A stretch of 44,980 bases of DNA from SAR116 cluster bacterium (GTDB lineage: Bacteria; Pseudomonadota; Alphaproteobacteria; Puniceispirillales; Puniceispirillaceae), in NCBI GenBank assembly GCA_004212735.1, contig SHBD01000011.1, positions 1 to 44,980 of the forward strand, read 5' to 3'. Shown here in pieces: positions 16,796 through 26,011 of this stretch; the stretch's first letter is position 1, and every line of letters begins with the position of its first letter. A program made the position numbers and the translations under genes. Under the pieces are notes generated by a model, which was not told the DNA's origin, searched no databases, and saw only the letters and a program-made list of their open reading frames with translations.

Positions 16796-17800
16796 GTGAG
16801 AGACATTCTATCAAATTTTCCCCGGGTCAACCTTTGTCACCAACCGACAGCGTTGGAGGAAATGCCTCGTTTGAGTGAGGCGCTCGGTGGTCCCCGACTT
16901 TGGATCAAACGCGATGATTGTACTGGTCTTGCAACAGGGGGAAACAAGACACGCAAACTCGAATTCCTGATGGCCGCTGCACTTGAAGCCAATGCCGACA
17001 TCATCGTCACGCAAGGTGCTGTGCAGTCAAATCACGTCCGCCAGACGGCCGCTGCAGCCTGCAAACTTGGGCTTGATTGCCACGCTCTGCTGGAACGCCG
17101 AGTTCCCGGCAAAGGTGACGATTATGAACAGACTGGCAACGTCTTCTTTGACCAGATGTTCAACACCCAGATCGAGTTTCGCCCACCGGGCCTCAATATG
17201 AATGCGGAAGCGCAGCAAGTGGCTGAAAAACTCCGCTCACACGGCCGCACGCCCTATTTCATCCCCGGCGGAGGGTCGAACGAAACAGGCGCCCTTGGCT
17301 ATGTCTCATCGGCACAGGAGCTTCTTCACCAACTTTGGGAAAACAAACTAACCCCAAAGCTCATTGTGCTCTCCACAGGCAGCGCCGGCACGCATGCTGG
17401 CATGGTTGCCGGGTTTCACGCCCTTGACTGTGATATACCGATCATGGGTATTAGCGTGCGCCAGCCAGAAGATGTCCAAATAGACAATGTCTATAAGCTA
17501 GCTGTCAAAACAGCCGCCCTGCTTACCGACAAGCCGTTGTCGCGTGATAGGGTTCTTGTCGACGATGGTTATGTTGGTGAAGGCTACGGCATCCCAACAG
17601 ATGGAACCCTTGCAGCGATCAACATGGTGGCACGCAATGAGGGGATTTTGCTGGACCCTGTCTATTCAGGAAAAGGAATGGCAGGACTGATCGGCCAGAT
17701 TGAAGGCGGCCAGATCAACAGTGATGGAGAGGTCATCTTTCTTCATACCGGTGGGGCCGTTTCGTTATTCGCTTATGAAGATCAGTTTCTTGCCGAATAG
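16796..17800 (+). CDS. PLP enzyme of the D-cysteine desulfhydrase / L-cysteate sulfo-lyase family
   Basis: This 334-residue protein is of the fold-II PLP family that includes D-cysteine desulfhydrase (DcyD), ACC deaminase and L-cysteate sulfo-lyase (CuyA). The PLP Lys is Lys51 in TGGNKTRK, followed by the family's QSNHVRQTAAAACKLG segment and a phosphate-binding IPGGGSNETGALGY. The start is a GTG at 16796 preceded by AAGGAAA. It would release ammonia and pyruvate plus sulfide or sulfite from D-cysteine or L-cysteate; marine alphaproteobacteria often carry the CuyA version. Sequence alone by eye does not separate these. It is followed after 15 bases by the enolase-superfamily gene, so the two are probably one operon. 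Confidence 0.88.
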   Translation: MRDILSNFPRVNLCHQPTALEEMPRLSEALGGPRLWIKRDDCTGLATGGNKTRKLEFLMAAALEANADIIVTQGAVQSNHVRQTAAAACKLGLDCHALLERRVPGKGDDYEQTGNVFFDQMFNTQIEFRPPGLNMNAEAQQVAEKLRSHGRTPYFIPGGGSNETGALGYVSSAQELLHQLWENKLTPKLIVLSTGSAGTHAGMVAGFHALDCDIPIMGISVRQPEDVQIDNVYKLAVKTAALLTDKPLSRDRVLVDDGYVGEGYGIPTDGTLAAINMVARNEGILLDPVYSGKGMAGLIGQIEGGQINSDGEVIFLHTGGAVSLFAYEDQFLAE

Positions 17801-17815
17801 GCTAACGGGTCACTT

Positions 17816-18916
17816 ATGAGAATCACCGCAATAAATGTCTTTCAGGTCGACCTTCCGCTAAAAGAGGGGCGCTACAGCTGGTCAAATAATAATTTCGTTG
17901 AGACCTTTGACAGCACCATCGTTGAATTGAGAACTGATGAGGGCCTGCAGGGATATGCGGAGTGCTGTCCGCTTGGCTCTGCCTATCTTCCCTCATTCGC
18001 CCTCGGCGTTCGGGCTGGGCTGGCAGAGATGGCACCCCGACTCATTGGACAGGACCCTCTCAATATCGGTCAAATCAATCGGATCATGGACACCACATTG
18101 CGTGGCCATCCCTATGCCAAGGCGCCCATAGATATTGCCTGCTGGGATCTCTTGGGAAAAGCCACGGGGCAGCCACTTTTCAATCTGCTGGGCGGCGCGG
18201 CACAGGATGACATTGTTCTCTATCGCGCCATCAGCCAGGACACACCAGACGCCATGGTCGAGAATATCAACGGCTACGCGGCAGAGGGCTATACCAAGTT
18301 CCAGCTTAAAGTTGGTGGGACAACGAATGACGACATCGAGCGCATTCATGCGACGCGGGCAAGCCTCGACCCATCACATCTGTTGATTGCAGACGCGAAC
18401 ACTGGTTGGACAAAACATGAAGCGGCGCGCGTCGTAAACGCGATCAGCAATCTTGACGTTTATGTGGAACAGCCATGCCTGACTTATGAGGAGAGCCTGT
18501 CAATCCGTCGTCGGACCAATCTACCCTTCGTACTGGATGAGGTAATTGACGGGCCAGACCGGCTGGTACGGGGCATTGCCGAAGACGCAATGGATGTCAT
18601 CAATCTCAAAATATCAAAAGTGGGTGGATTGACGAGGGCAAAACTGATGCGCGACCTCTGTGTCACGCAAGGCCTGCCAATGACCATCGAAGATACATGG
18701 GGTGGTGATATCATCACCGCTGCCATCGCCCATCTCAGCCAATCCACACCGGCAGAATTCTGTTTCTCGGCAACCGACTTCAACAGCTATGGTACCGTCT
18801 CAATAGCCGAGGGCGCACCAAGTCGCGTGAATGGGCGGATGGTTGCATCGGATGCAGCCGGCCTTGGCATCACACCGGTCTTTGATGTGTTGGGCGACCC
18901 TGTCGTCACTTACTGA
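17816..18916 (+). CDS. Enolase-superfamily dehydratase, probably cis-3-hydroxy-L-proline dehydratase
   Basis: This 366-residue mandelate racemase/muconate lactonizing enzyme-type protein has the catalytic set in order. These are Lys161/Lys165 in KFQLKVGG, the metal ligands Asp193 (ADANTGW), Glu219 (VEQP) and Asp241 (LDEV), and Lys265/Lys268 in NLKISKVGG. The region after it reads IEDTWGGDI. Together with [14 protein letters not shown] near the N-terminus, this matches what I recall of cis-3-hydroxy-L-proline dehydratase from marine alphaproteobacteria (product delta-1-pyrroline-2-carboxylate). The subfamily call is from memory of the family, so another acid-sugar or imino-acid substrate remains possible. 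The gene is coupled to the PLP enzyme upstream and ends against a terminator-like hairpin. Confidence 0.85.
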   Translation: MRITAINVFQVDLPLKEGRYSWSNNNFVETFDSTIVELRTDEGLQGYAECCPLGSAYLPSFALGVRAGLAEMAPRLIGQDPLNIGQINRIMDTTLRGHPYAKAPIDIACWDLLGKATGQPLFNLLGGAAQDDIVLYRAISQDTPDAMVENINGYAAEGYTKFQLKVGGTTNDDIERIHATRASLDPSHLLIADANTGWTKHEAARVVNAISNLDVYVEQPCLTYEESLSIRRRTNLPFVLDEVIDGPDRLVRGIAEDAMDVINLKISKVGGLTRAKLMRDLCVTQGLPMTIEDTWGGDIITAAIAHLSQSTPAEFCFSATDFNSYGTVSIAEGAPSRVNGRMVASDAAGLGITPVFDVLGDPVVTY

Positions 18917-18931
18917 CAACCCCACCCCCAC

Positions 18932-18955
18932 TCCCGCGAAAGAGCTGCGGCGGGA
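18932..18955. terminator. Terminator-like hairpin between convergent operons
   Basis: TCCCGC at 18932-18937 pairs with GCGGGA at 18950-18955. It lies in the 48-base gap between the dehydratase stop and the stop of the MocA-type dehydrogenase, so it could serve both directions. Confidence 0.45.
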
Positions 18956-18964
18956 TAGAACCGT

Positions 18965-20050
18965 CTAAAATAAAACGGCCTGGCCTTTACTTGCCGATTC
19001 CTGAGCAGCCTGGCCCATACGAACCGCCCAGATACCATCATCAATCGTCACCTCGACGCTGCCACTGCCGCGGACAACTTCGAGGAATTTCTGATGCTGA
19101 TAGTAAGTCGAACCGTTGTGGTCACCAGCAGCGAGAATGGTTTCATCGACCGGACACTCAATGGTAACAGGGTTACAGGCCACGCGGGGGCTGTCGATCA
19201 GCTGTGCCATAGGCCGCCTGTCTTTGGGGCCTGTCCAGAGCCGCGCTGGCCCGGGCACCTTTACCTCGAGCTTGCCTTGTGAGCCAACCGCATGGATCAT
19301 CTCCTGAAACTGCGAGCCGTCAGCAAACATCGAAAGTTCAAGTGCTGCCCTTGCGCCACTGGCAAAATCTACCAGCACATATCCACAATCCCAGATATCA
19401 GGTGTCTTGCCGTCATATGTCTCGTTCAGATGATTGACCATCTGGCCAGCGCTTGCCATTACCCTGACAGGATCAGATTTCAGCGTCAGGCGCATTAAAT
19501 CGAAAAAATGACAGCATTTTTCGACAAAGGTGCCACCCGAGTTACGATTGAATCTGTTCCAATTGCCAACTTTGTTGAGAAATGGATAACGATGCTCGAC
19601 AATTGTCAGCATCTTGACCCCTCCGGTCGCGTCATCTGCCCGCGCCAGAAATTGCTGCATCGGTGGCATGTAGCGATATTCCATCGCCACCCAAACAGGT
19701 GCCTTGTACCTGCGCTTGAACGACTCCAGCCGGCTCCAATCTTCCGGTTTGGTAAATAACGGCTTTTCCACGAGGATGGGTAGAGTGACGCTGGCAGCAA
19801 TCGCTTCGAGTTGGTCTACATGGCAGAAATTCGGGCTGGCAATGAGCAGACAATCAAGTTGGTCATGCGCCAAAAGACGATCAATATTGTCGGCCAGAAC
19901 CGCCTGTGGCGCAAGTTGTAGAGCACGCGCCGCCATTTCAGGGTCTGGCTCATAAATCACCTTTGTGGCCGCGTCCTCCAACAACGCGATATTACGCAGA
20001 TGCTCCTGCCCCATCATCCCGCACCCGATAATTCCGTAATGTATAGTCAT
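18965..20050 (-). CDS. Gfo/Idh/MocA-family NAD(P)-dependent dehydrogenase
   Basis: This 361-residue oxidoreductase has the N-terminal Rossmann motif GIIGCGMMG (6-14) and the family's EKP motif (95-97, VEKPLF), where the Lys acts in catalysis. A C-terminal alpha/beta substrate domain starts after about residue 130. Members oxidise or reduce sugars, inositols or related cyclic polyols. It starts 12 bases after the stop of the GntR regulator on the same strand, so the two form an operon. They are divergent from the monooxygenase-reductase-TRAP cluster, and it is plausible that it oxidises the compound which that transporter brings in. The exact substrate is unknown. Confidence 0.9.
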   Translation of the reverse strand: MTIHYGIIGCGMMGQEHLRNIALLEDAATKVIYEPDPEMAARALQLAPQAVLADNIDRLLAHDQLDCLLIASPNFCHVDQLEAIAASVTLPILVEKPLFTKPEDWSRLESFKRRYKAPVWVAMEYRYMPPMQQFLARADDATGGVKMLTIVEHRYPFLNKVGNWNRFNRNSGGTFVEKCCHFFDLMRLTLKSDPVRVMASAGQMVNHLNETYDGKTPDIWDCGYVLVDFASGARAALELSMFADGSQFQEMIHAVGSQGKLEVKVPGPARLWTGPKDRRPMAQLIDSPRVACNPVTIECPVDETILAAGDHNGSTYYQHQKFLEVVRGSGSVEVTIDDGIWAVRMGQAAQESASKGQAVLF

Positions 20051-20062
20051 TTCAGCAATCCC

Positions 20063-20803
20063 CTATCTCAATCTTGCAACATACCGCACCGTCATCGGGT
20101 TGAACCAATTGCGCGAATATTCCACTCTTACATCGTCCTGCGACCAGCCAAAGCGCTCCACAAATCCTACCTGTTGACCACTCTCCAGGGGGAAGCGATC
20201 ATCCCGCCAATCGGGAACAGTGGCCAGACCAACCCAATCTTCGGCGCGGACAATCCAAAGACCAAGCTGATCGCGATAAAATTTGTATAGCGACTGGGAA
20301 ACCGCAGCAGGGTTGATTTTGCCGACCACGGATCCATCAAGCCAGATTTCCTCCAACGCCGCGGGCACATCATCCAGATAACGTATCCGGCGAAAACGGT
20401 GGCCAAAATCGGCAGTTCCGAATGATGGCAAATCATCCGGTTTCGCGATGGTCTCGATTGAAACAACACTCGCCGAGGGTAGACCGCCGCCACCGGGTAA
20501 CTCCAGCCTGAAAAATGAATAAATCGAGTCATGATTTTCATTTTTCTGAACATAGTTCCCCGAACCCTGACGGCGGATCAAAAGACCCATTTCCGTCAGA
20601 CGAGCCAGAGCCTTACGCAAAGTGCGAACTGCTACCCCATATCGCTTAGCCATTTCCCTTTCGGTTGGCAAACGCTCTCCATCAACGAGCAATCCTGCAC
20701 TTATCTCACGCGAAACCTGCTCGGCGATTTGCAAATAAATTGGCAGATTTCCAAGATTTTTTGCATCGGATAACGGCGTTTCGATTGGAAATTGATGCAC
20801 CAT
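20063..20803 (-). CDS. GntR-family regulator with UTRA domain (HutC subfamily)
   Basis: This is a 246-residue regulator. The winged helix-turn-helix spans about residues 20-90, with IYLQIAEQVSREISAG, LPTEREMAKRYGVAVRTLRKAL and the wing RRQGSGNYV. The C-terminal part (about 110-240) has the UTRA effector-domain pattern, ending with a strand reading YSRNWFNPMTVRYVA. It lies directly upstream of the MocA-type dehydrogenase and is divergent from the LLM monooxygenase with a 54-base gap. The likely targets are its own operon and the monooxygenase-reductase-TRAP cluster, with the transported compound or a metabolite as effector. Confidence 0.9.
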   Translation of the reverse strand: MVHQFPIETPLSDAKNLGNLPIYLQIAEQVSREISAGLLVDGERLPTEREMAKRYGVAVRTLRKALARLTEMGLLIRRQGSGNYVQKNENHDSIYSFFRLELPGGGGLPSASVVSIETIAKPDDLPSFGTADFGHRFRRIRYLDDVPAALEEIWLDGSVVGKINPAAVSQSLYKFYRDQLGLWIVRAEDWVGLATVPDWRDDRFPLESGQQVGFVERFGWSQDDVRVEYSRNWFNPMTVRYVARLR

Positions 20804-20857
20804 TGATTAATCCCTTCGCCTATGCTGTAGTCGATTCAATTCGAAAAGGAAAGTGCC

Positions 20858-22015
20858 ATGTCAATCGTTCCGATCACAAGCCCGCATCTGGACGCTGCCG
20901 AAGTCAGTTTCTTTTCCGCGCTCTGTTCCGATGATTTCCAATTTCTAGGCGTTCCCGCCAATGATCTGCGCTCCAGTTGGGAACATTGCTCGGACATTGT
21001 AAAACGTGCCGAGGCGAATGGCTTTCGCAATATTCTGTGTCCGTCATCCTATCAGGTCGGTCAGGATACCCTGTCCTTTGTGGCGGGATGCGCACCGCTG
21101 ACAAACAAAATCAATTTGCTGGCGGCGGTGCGCTGTGGCGAGATGCAACCAATCATGTTGGCCCGCACAATCGCAACGTTGGACCATATGCTGGAAGGCC
21201 GGTTGACAATCAACATCATCAGCTCCGACTTTCCCGGACAGACGGAGGACAGCCGCTACCGCTATCAGCGTTCGCGAGAAGTGGTCGAAATTCTCCGACA
21301 GGCCTGGACGCGGGATGAAATAAATTTTGAGGGTGAGATCTACAAATTTGAGGGACTGACCACGGCACCGGCCAAACCATATCAGATCAATGGCGGGCCT
21401 TTGCTCTATTTTGGCGGCTACTCGCCTGCCGCGGTGGATTTATGCGCACAATATTGTGATGTCTATCTGATGTGGCCAGAAAGCCGCGAGGACCTGTCTG
21501 ACCGCATGCGCACGGTGCATCAACAAGCCGAGACATATGGCCGAACACTGGATTACGGGTTGCGGGTGCACATGATCGTACGTGATACTGAGGGAGAGGC
21601 CCGTGAATATGCGGAAATGCTGGTTTCAAAACTGGATGATGAAGAAGGCCGGAAAATCCGCGACCGGGCATTGGACAGCACGTCCCTTGGCGTTGCGCGG
21701 CAGGCACGCAATCGCGAACTGGCGGATATGGAAGGGTTCATCGAACCGCATCTTTGGACCGGGATTGGACGGGCGCGGTCAGGTTGCGGGGCCGCACTTG
21801 TCGGCTCAGCCGATCAGATTTTGAGCGAGATTGAGGCCTATCAGAAGATGGGAGTCAGGAGCTTTATCTTCTCGGGCTATCCGCATCTGGATGAATGCGA
21901 TCATATCGGTAGATTGATCATGCCGGAGCTAAAGACCTGCTCCCTTCCCGAAGCCTATGGCAGAATGCCTGCCGAAACTCCGATGACGCCGCTTGGCAGG
22001 GGAGATCGTGTATAA
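20858..22015 (+). CDS. Luciferase-like (SsuD-type) flavin-dependent monooxygenase
   Basis: This 385-residue protein has the TIM-barrel pattern of the bacterial luciferase-like family and is closest by eye to alkanesulfonate monooxygenase SsuD. TLDHMLEGRLTINIISSDFPG (about 108-128) matches the SsuD flavin-site region, and the C-terminal SGYPHLDECDHIGRL resembles SsuD's SGYPHLEE segment. Such enzymes use reduced FMN and O2 to open C-S or C-N bonds. AAGGAAAG precedes the ATG. The stop overlaps the aldo/keto reductase start by one base. No flavin reductase partner is encoded nearby, so FMNH2 must come from elsewhere. Substrate unknown; organosulfur or a cyclic nitrogen compound are the main options. 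Confidence 0.9.
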   Translation: MSIVPITSPHLDAAEVSFFSALCSDDFQFLGVPANDLRSSWEHCSDIVKRAEANGFRNILCPSSYQVGQDTLSFVAGCAPLTNKINLLAAVRCGEMQPIMLARTIATLDHMLEGRLTINIISSDFPGQTEDSRYRYQRSREVVEILRQAWTRDEINFEGEIYKFEGLTTAPAKPYQINGGPLLYFGGYSPAAVDLCAQYCDVYLMWPESREDLSDRMRTVHQQAETYGRTLDYGLRVHMIVRDTEGEAREYAEMLVSKLDDEEGRKIRDRALDSTSLGVARQARNRELADMEGFIEPHLWTGIGRARSGCGAALVGSADQILSEIEAYQKMGVRSFIFSGYPHLDECDHIGRLIMPELKTCSLPEAYGRMPAETPMTPLGRGDRV

Positions 22016-22905
22016 TGAACCGGGTTAAGTTGAACGAACAACTCTCGCTGTCACGCATGGCCTATGGCATGTGGCGCTTGGGCGATGATGAAGACACCTC
22101 ACCGGCACGTGTGCAGGCCAAGGTTGACGCATGCCTTGCGCAAGGCATCACAACCATGGATCAGGCCGACATCTATGGCGGTTACATGGCGGAGGAAATT
22201 TTAGGCAATGCCCTAAAAGGCACCGGCCTTCGTTCTGAAATTGAAATTGTCACCAAATGTGACATCGTGGCACCAGCAGGTCGCCACGCGCAGGCAAGGG
22301 TGAAATATTATGACACCAGTCGCCAGCATATCACGCAATCCGTCGAGGACTCACTCAGACTGATGGGGATCGACCAGATTGATCTGTTGCTCATCCACCG
22401 CCCTGATCCGATGATGGATCACCATGAAACAGGCACCACACTGGATGACCTCGTCGCCTCCGGAAAAGTCAGTAATATCGGCGTCTCAAACTTCCGGCCA
22501 TGGGACATGGATCTTCTGCAATCGGCGATGAAAACCAGGTTGGTGACCAATCAGATTGAAATCAGCGTGATCGCCAATGACGCCTTCACAAATGGAGATC
22601 TGGCCTATCTACAGCGTCACGATATCAAGCCAATGGCATGGTCGCCACTGGCCGGGGGCGCATTGTTCACTGACGCAAATGCCAGCCTGATTGCGATTAT
22701 GAGGAGGCTGGGCGACAAACAGGGAGGAGACACCTCCGCCGTCGCCCTTGCATGGCTGATGGCTCATCCGGCCAACATCATTCCGGTTGTTGGCACGAAC
22801 AATCTTGATCGGTTAAGGGCTCTTTCCACTGCCTTTGATGTCGAGCTTGGCCGTGAGGATTGGTTCGAGATTTACACCGCTGCACTTGGTCATGAGGTGC
22901 CATGA
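22015..22905 (+). CDS. Aldo/keto reductase
   Basis: This 296-residue NADPH-dependent aldo/keto reductase has the family tetrad: Asp and Tyr in MDQADIYGG (about 49-56), Lys in VTKCDI (about 80) and His in LLIHRPDP (about 123-130). The nucleotide-binding end is also present. It would reduce an aldehyde or ketone. The length and the IGVSNFRPWDMDLLQ segment are of the YdhF-like type. It is translationally coupled to the monooxygenase (TAATG overlap) and followed by the TRAP genes after 60 bases. A natural reading is that it reduces the carbonyl product of the monooxygenase reaction. Confidence 0.92.
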   Translation: MNRVKLNEQLSLSRMAYGMWRLGDDEDTSPARVQAKVDACLAQGITTMDQADIYGGYMAEEILGNALKGTGLRSEIEIVTKCDIVAPAGRHAQARVKYYDTSRQHITQSVEDSLRLMGIDQIDLLLIHRPDPMMDHHETGTTLDDLVASGKVSNIGVSNFRPWDMDLLQSAMKTRLVTNQIEISVIANDAFTNGDLAYLQRHDIKPMAWSPLAGGALFTDANASLIAIMRRLGDKQGGDTSAVALAWLMAHPANIIPVVGTNNLDRLRALSTAFDVELGREDWFEIYTAALGHEVP

Positions 22906-22965
22906 TGAACGCAATCCATTGGCACCCATTAATTGGAACGGGGAGACTGCAATAGGTAGTTGTAG

Positions 22966-23547
22966 ATGAGAGCTCTTGATTTTCCCATTCAGATATTGGC
23001 GCGGTGTAACACCGCCATTCTGCGGCTAGGTCGCCATCTGTCGGTTATCGCTCTGGCATTGATGGTGGTCATCATGCTGTTGCAGGTTTTTTTCCGTTAT
23101 GCCCTCAATAACGCCCTACCCTGGCCAGACGAGGCGGCGCGCTTTTGTATGTTGTGGATGACTGGGTTGATGGCACCTCTGGCGCTCCGGCATGGTGGAT
23201 TTGTGGCAATTGACATGTTCCAGCAGATGCTCCCCCGGCTGCTGGCGACAATCTTGCAACTAACACTGTGGTTGGTGGCGCTGATTGTTCTAATCGTCGC
23301 AGCACAGATAGGCTGGGATCATTTTAATGCAGGCTGGCTGTTCAAATCCTCATCAATGAAAATTCCAGCTGGCCTGATAAGCGAGCGGCCCGTGCGCATG
23401 CCTCTTGCCTATAGCTACCTGTCATTGTTGCTGTCCGTTTGCTTGATGATTTCTGTGAGCGTAGAGCTGACAATGCGTCATGTCCGACAACTTCTCACAG
23501 GACATGATCCATTGCTGGACAATCCAGTCAGTCAGAGGGCCGACTGA
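22966..23547 (+). CDS. TRAP transporter small permease (DctQ)
   Basis: This 193-residue membrane protein has four hydrophobic segments (about 22-45, 60-80, 98-118, 140-160). It carries the DctQ signature region FFRYALNNALPWPDEAARF, split over residues 41-60. With DctM it forms the membrane part of a Na+-driven TRAP importer. Its stop overlaps the DctM start (TGATG). It is part of the monooxygenase cluster and presumably moves the substrate of that pathway. Confidence 0.92.
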   Translation: MRALDFPIQILARCNTAILRLGRHLSVIALALMVVIMLLQVFFRYALNNALPWPDEAARFCMLWMTGLMAPLALRHGGFVAIDMFQQMLPRLLATILQLTLWLVALIVLIVAAQIGWDHFNAGWLFKSSSMKIPAGLISERPVRMPLAYSYLSLLLSVCLMISVSVELTMRHVRQLLTGHDPLLDNPVSQRAD

Positions 23548-24836
23548 TGCTAATCTGGTTCCTACCCCTGTTTCTGTTGTTTCTGGCGCTTGGCATGCCA
23601 GTGTTCTTTGGACTTGTGGCGGCACCAGGAATTCTTCTGTGGCTGAACGGTCAGGAGCGTGACATCGTCCTGCTCTACCGCAATATCTATAACGGCATGG
23701 ACAGTTTTCCGCTAATGGCTGTGCCATTTTTCATGCTTGCTGGTGAGTTGATGAACAAGGGTGGAATCACCACCCGGCTTGTTGAATTCAGCCAGGCCTT
23801 GATGGGCCACCTGCGAGGTGGTTTGGCGCATGTAAATGTTCTCTCCTCAATTCTATTCGCGGGTCTGTCTGGATCTGCCGTTGCCGACACCTCCGCTCTT
23901 GGCTCGATGTTGATTCCGGCAATGGAAAAACAGGGATACACACGCCGCTTTGCTGCAGCGATTACTGCCGCCAGTTCAGTCATCGGCCCCATCATCCCAC
24001 CCTCAGGTATTATGATTATCTATGCCTATGTCATGGGTGAGAGCGTTGCCGCTCTGTTTCTGGCAGGCATTGTACCTGGTATTCTTGTTGGCACAGGACT
24101 GATGGTGATGATCAAGCTGTTGGCCGATAAGTATGATTTTCCCGCGGCCAGCCGCCGCTATAGCTGGCGTGAGCGTGGCGATGCCAGCCTTAAGGCGTTC
24201 TTCCCACTGATGACACCGGTGATCATTCTTGGTGGCATTCTGCTAGGAGTGTTTACCCCCACCGAAGCTGCTGCTGTCGCCGTTGGATATGCCCTCTTCA
24301 TTGGTCTGTTTGTACTAAAGACTTTGCGGGCCCGAGATCTGCCAGAAATCCTGTCACGAGCCGCCATGACATCAGCTGTTGTCCTGTTGCTGGTGGGTGC
24401 GGCAATGGCCTTTAAAACCGTGGTTAGCCTCTCACATCTGCCTGAAACATTGGCCGCGTTCATTCTGTCATTATCTGAAAACCCACTAATCCTGTTGTTC
24501 CTGATCAATATTCTACTGTTTGTTGTCGGCATGTTTCTGGATGCGGGACCAGCAATCATCATTCTTGGGCCCATCCTCGCGCCAATCTTCATCGCGCTCG
24601 GGGTGGATCCGGTGCATTTCGCCATCATCATGTCAGTCAACCTGACAGTGGGACTGGCGACACCTCCAATGGGACTTGTCCTATTTGTGGCATCCTCGGT
24701 GTCTGGTGAGCGAGTAGAAACAATCGCCCGCGCCATCTTGCCATTTCTTGCCGTGGAAATCCTTGTGATTTTTCTGATCACCTACTTCCCGGCACTTTCG
24801 CTGACCATTCCTCGCTTGACGGGGTTTGTTCAATAA
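23547..24836 (+). CDS. TRAP transporter large permease (DctM)
   Basis: This 429-residue protein with about twelve membrane segments is the transport channel. Family segments visible are FPLMAVPFFMLAGELMNKGG (about 52-71), GLSGSAVADTSALGSMLIP (about 110-128), IGPIIPPSGIMI and, in the second half, GVFTPTEAAAVAVGYAL and NLTVGLATPPMG. It is coupled to DctQ upstream. The gene for its periplasmic partner follows 39 bases after its stop. Its length is normal for a separate DctM; it is not a DctQM fusion. Confidence 0.95.
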   Translation: MLIWFLPLFLLFLALGMPVFFGLVAAPGILLWLNGQERDIVLLYRNIYNGMDSFPLMAVPFFMLAGELMNKGGITTRLVEFSQALMGHLRGGLAHVNVLSSILFAGLSGSAVADTSALGSMLIPAMEKQGYTRRFAAAITAASSVIGPIIPPSGIMIIYAYVMGESVAALFLAGIVPGILVGTGLMVMIKLLADKYDFPAASRRYSWRERGDASLKAFFPLMTPVIILGGILLGVFTPTEAAAVAVGYALFIGLFVLKTLRARDLPEILSRAAMTSAVVLLLVGAAMAFKTVVSLSHLPETLAAFILSLSENPLILLFLINILLFVVGMFLDAGPAIIILGPILAPIFIALGVDPVHFAIIMSVNLTVGLATPPMGLVLFVASSVSGERVETIARAILPFLAVEILVIFLITYFPALSLTIPRLTGFVQ

Positions 24837-24875
24837 TGTTGCTTTAACCGTTACCGATGAAACAGGGAGGAAAAT

Positions 24876-25934
24876 ATGATTAAAGCATTGTTGCGGGCAG
24901 GACTGGTTGTCGCTGCCCTGGTGGGATATGGCAGCGCTGCCATTGCCGCCGACTATACGATCCGTGCAACTGCAAATTCGAATGAAAATGACGAGGATTA
25001 TGACGGTCTCATTGTCTTCAAGAATTTTGTAGAATCAGCCTCCAATGGGGCAATTGCCGTTGAACTGTTCATTGGCACACAACTGTGTTCAAAGGGCGCT
25101 GAGTGTCTTCAGGGTGTAGCTGATGGATCAATCGACGTTTACATCTCCACCTCCGGTGGTGCTGCTGGTATCTTTCCCTATGTGCAGGTTCTTGATCTGC
25201 CATATCTGATGTCAGATGATCGCATTGCAGAGCATGTTCTGGCCGGTGATTTCACCCGCAAGGTCCGCGAAATGGCTCTGGCCGACTCTGGGGATAAGAT
25301 TCGCTTGATGACAATTGGCAACACTGGTGGATGGCGTAACTTTGCCAATACCAAACGCCGCGTGCAAAACCCTGATGACATGGAGGGATTGAAGATCCGT
25401 ACAGTTGTCGCTGATCTGCCGCAGGAATTGGTCAAGGCGCTCGGTGCATCTCCAACACCCATCCCATGGCCGGAATTGTTTACCAGCTTCCAGACTGGTG
25501 TGGTCGAAGGATCGAAGAACGGCATCACGGACATCATGGGCATGAAATTTCCTGATGCTGGGTTGAAATATGTGACACTGGACGGCCATGCCTATATGGG
25601 CGCTCTGTGGTGGATGTCGAACGACAAATTCATGGCCATGCCAGAAGAAATGCGTCAGGTCGTGGTTGATGGTTTTGCCCAGCTCCAACAGGCAACTTTT
25701 GCATCACCGAAGCGCAAGTCAATTCAGGCTTATGCCGATTTTGTGAGCGGTGGCGGTGATCTCTATGTGCCGACACCAGCAGAAAAGGCCGCATTCAAAG
25801 AAGCAGCTTCTCCGGTTTATGATTGGTTCAAGGGAAATGTCGATGGCGGCGAAGCTGTCTTTGATGCCCTGACCAGCGCTGTTGCTGCAGCGGAAGCCGA
25901 CATCAATGCCGGCCGCGCAAAAGATCTGAATTAG
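24876..25934 (+). CDS. TRAP transporter substrate-binding protein (DctP)
   Basis: This 352-residue periplasmic protein has a signal peptide at 1-25 (hydrophobic core, cut after AIAA) and the DctP/DctP-like fold pattern. This includes MEGLKIRT, whose Arg normally pairs with a ligand carboxylate, and PTPIPWPELFTSFQTGVVEG, the usual hinge region. The ribosome site GGGAGG lies just before the ATG. The conserved Arg suggests a carboxylate-bearing ligand. It is the last gene of the monooxygenase-reductase-TRAP cluster and is followed by a strong hairpin. Confidence 0.94.
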   Translation: MIKALLRAGLVVAALVGYGSAAIAADYTIRATANSNENDEDYDGLIVFKNFVESASNGAIAVELFIGTQLCSKGAECLQGVADGSIDVYISTSGGAAGIFPYVQVLDLPYLMSDDRIAEHVLAGDFTRKVREMALADSGDKIRLMTIGNTGGWRNFANTKRRVQNPDDMEGLKIRTVVADLPQELVKALGASPTPIPWPELFTSFQTGVVEGSKNGITDIMGMKFPDAGLKYVTLDGHAYMGALWWMSNDKFMAMPEEMRQVVVDGFAQLQQATFASPKRKSIQAYADFVSGGGDLYVPTPAEKAAFKEAASPVYDWFKGNVDGGEAVFDALTSAVAAAEADINAGRAKDLN

Positions 25935-25957
25935 GTCTGATAAGGCAAGACCAAAGC

Positions 25958-25988
25958 GGCAGAGTGGGTGCGTTGCCCCTACTCTGCC
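25958..25988. terminator. Strong bidirectional terminator hairpin
   Basis: GGCAGAGT at 25958-25965 pairs with ACTCTGCC at 25981-25988, extended by further G-U and G-C pairs with one mismatch near the loop. CCTTGTTT follows. It sits between the convergent dctP and Sel1-repeat genes. Confidence 0.65.
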
Positions 25989-26011
25989 CCTTGTTTAAAA
26001 TGGCAAAAATT

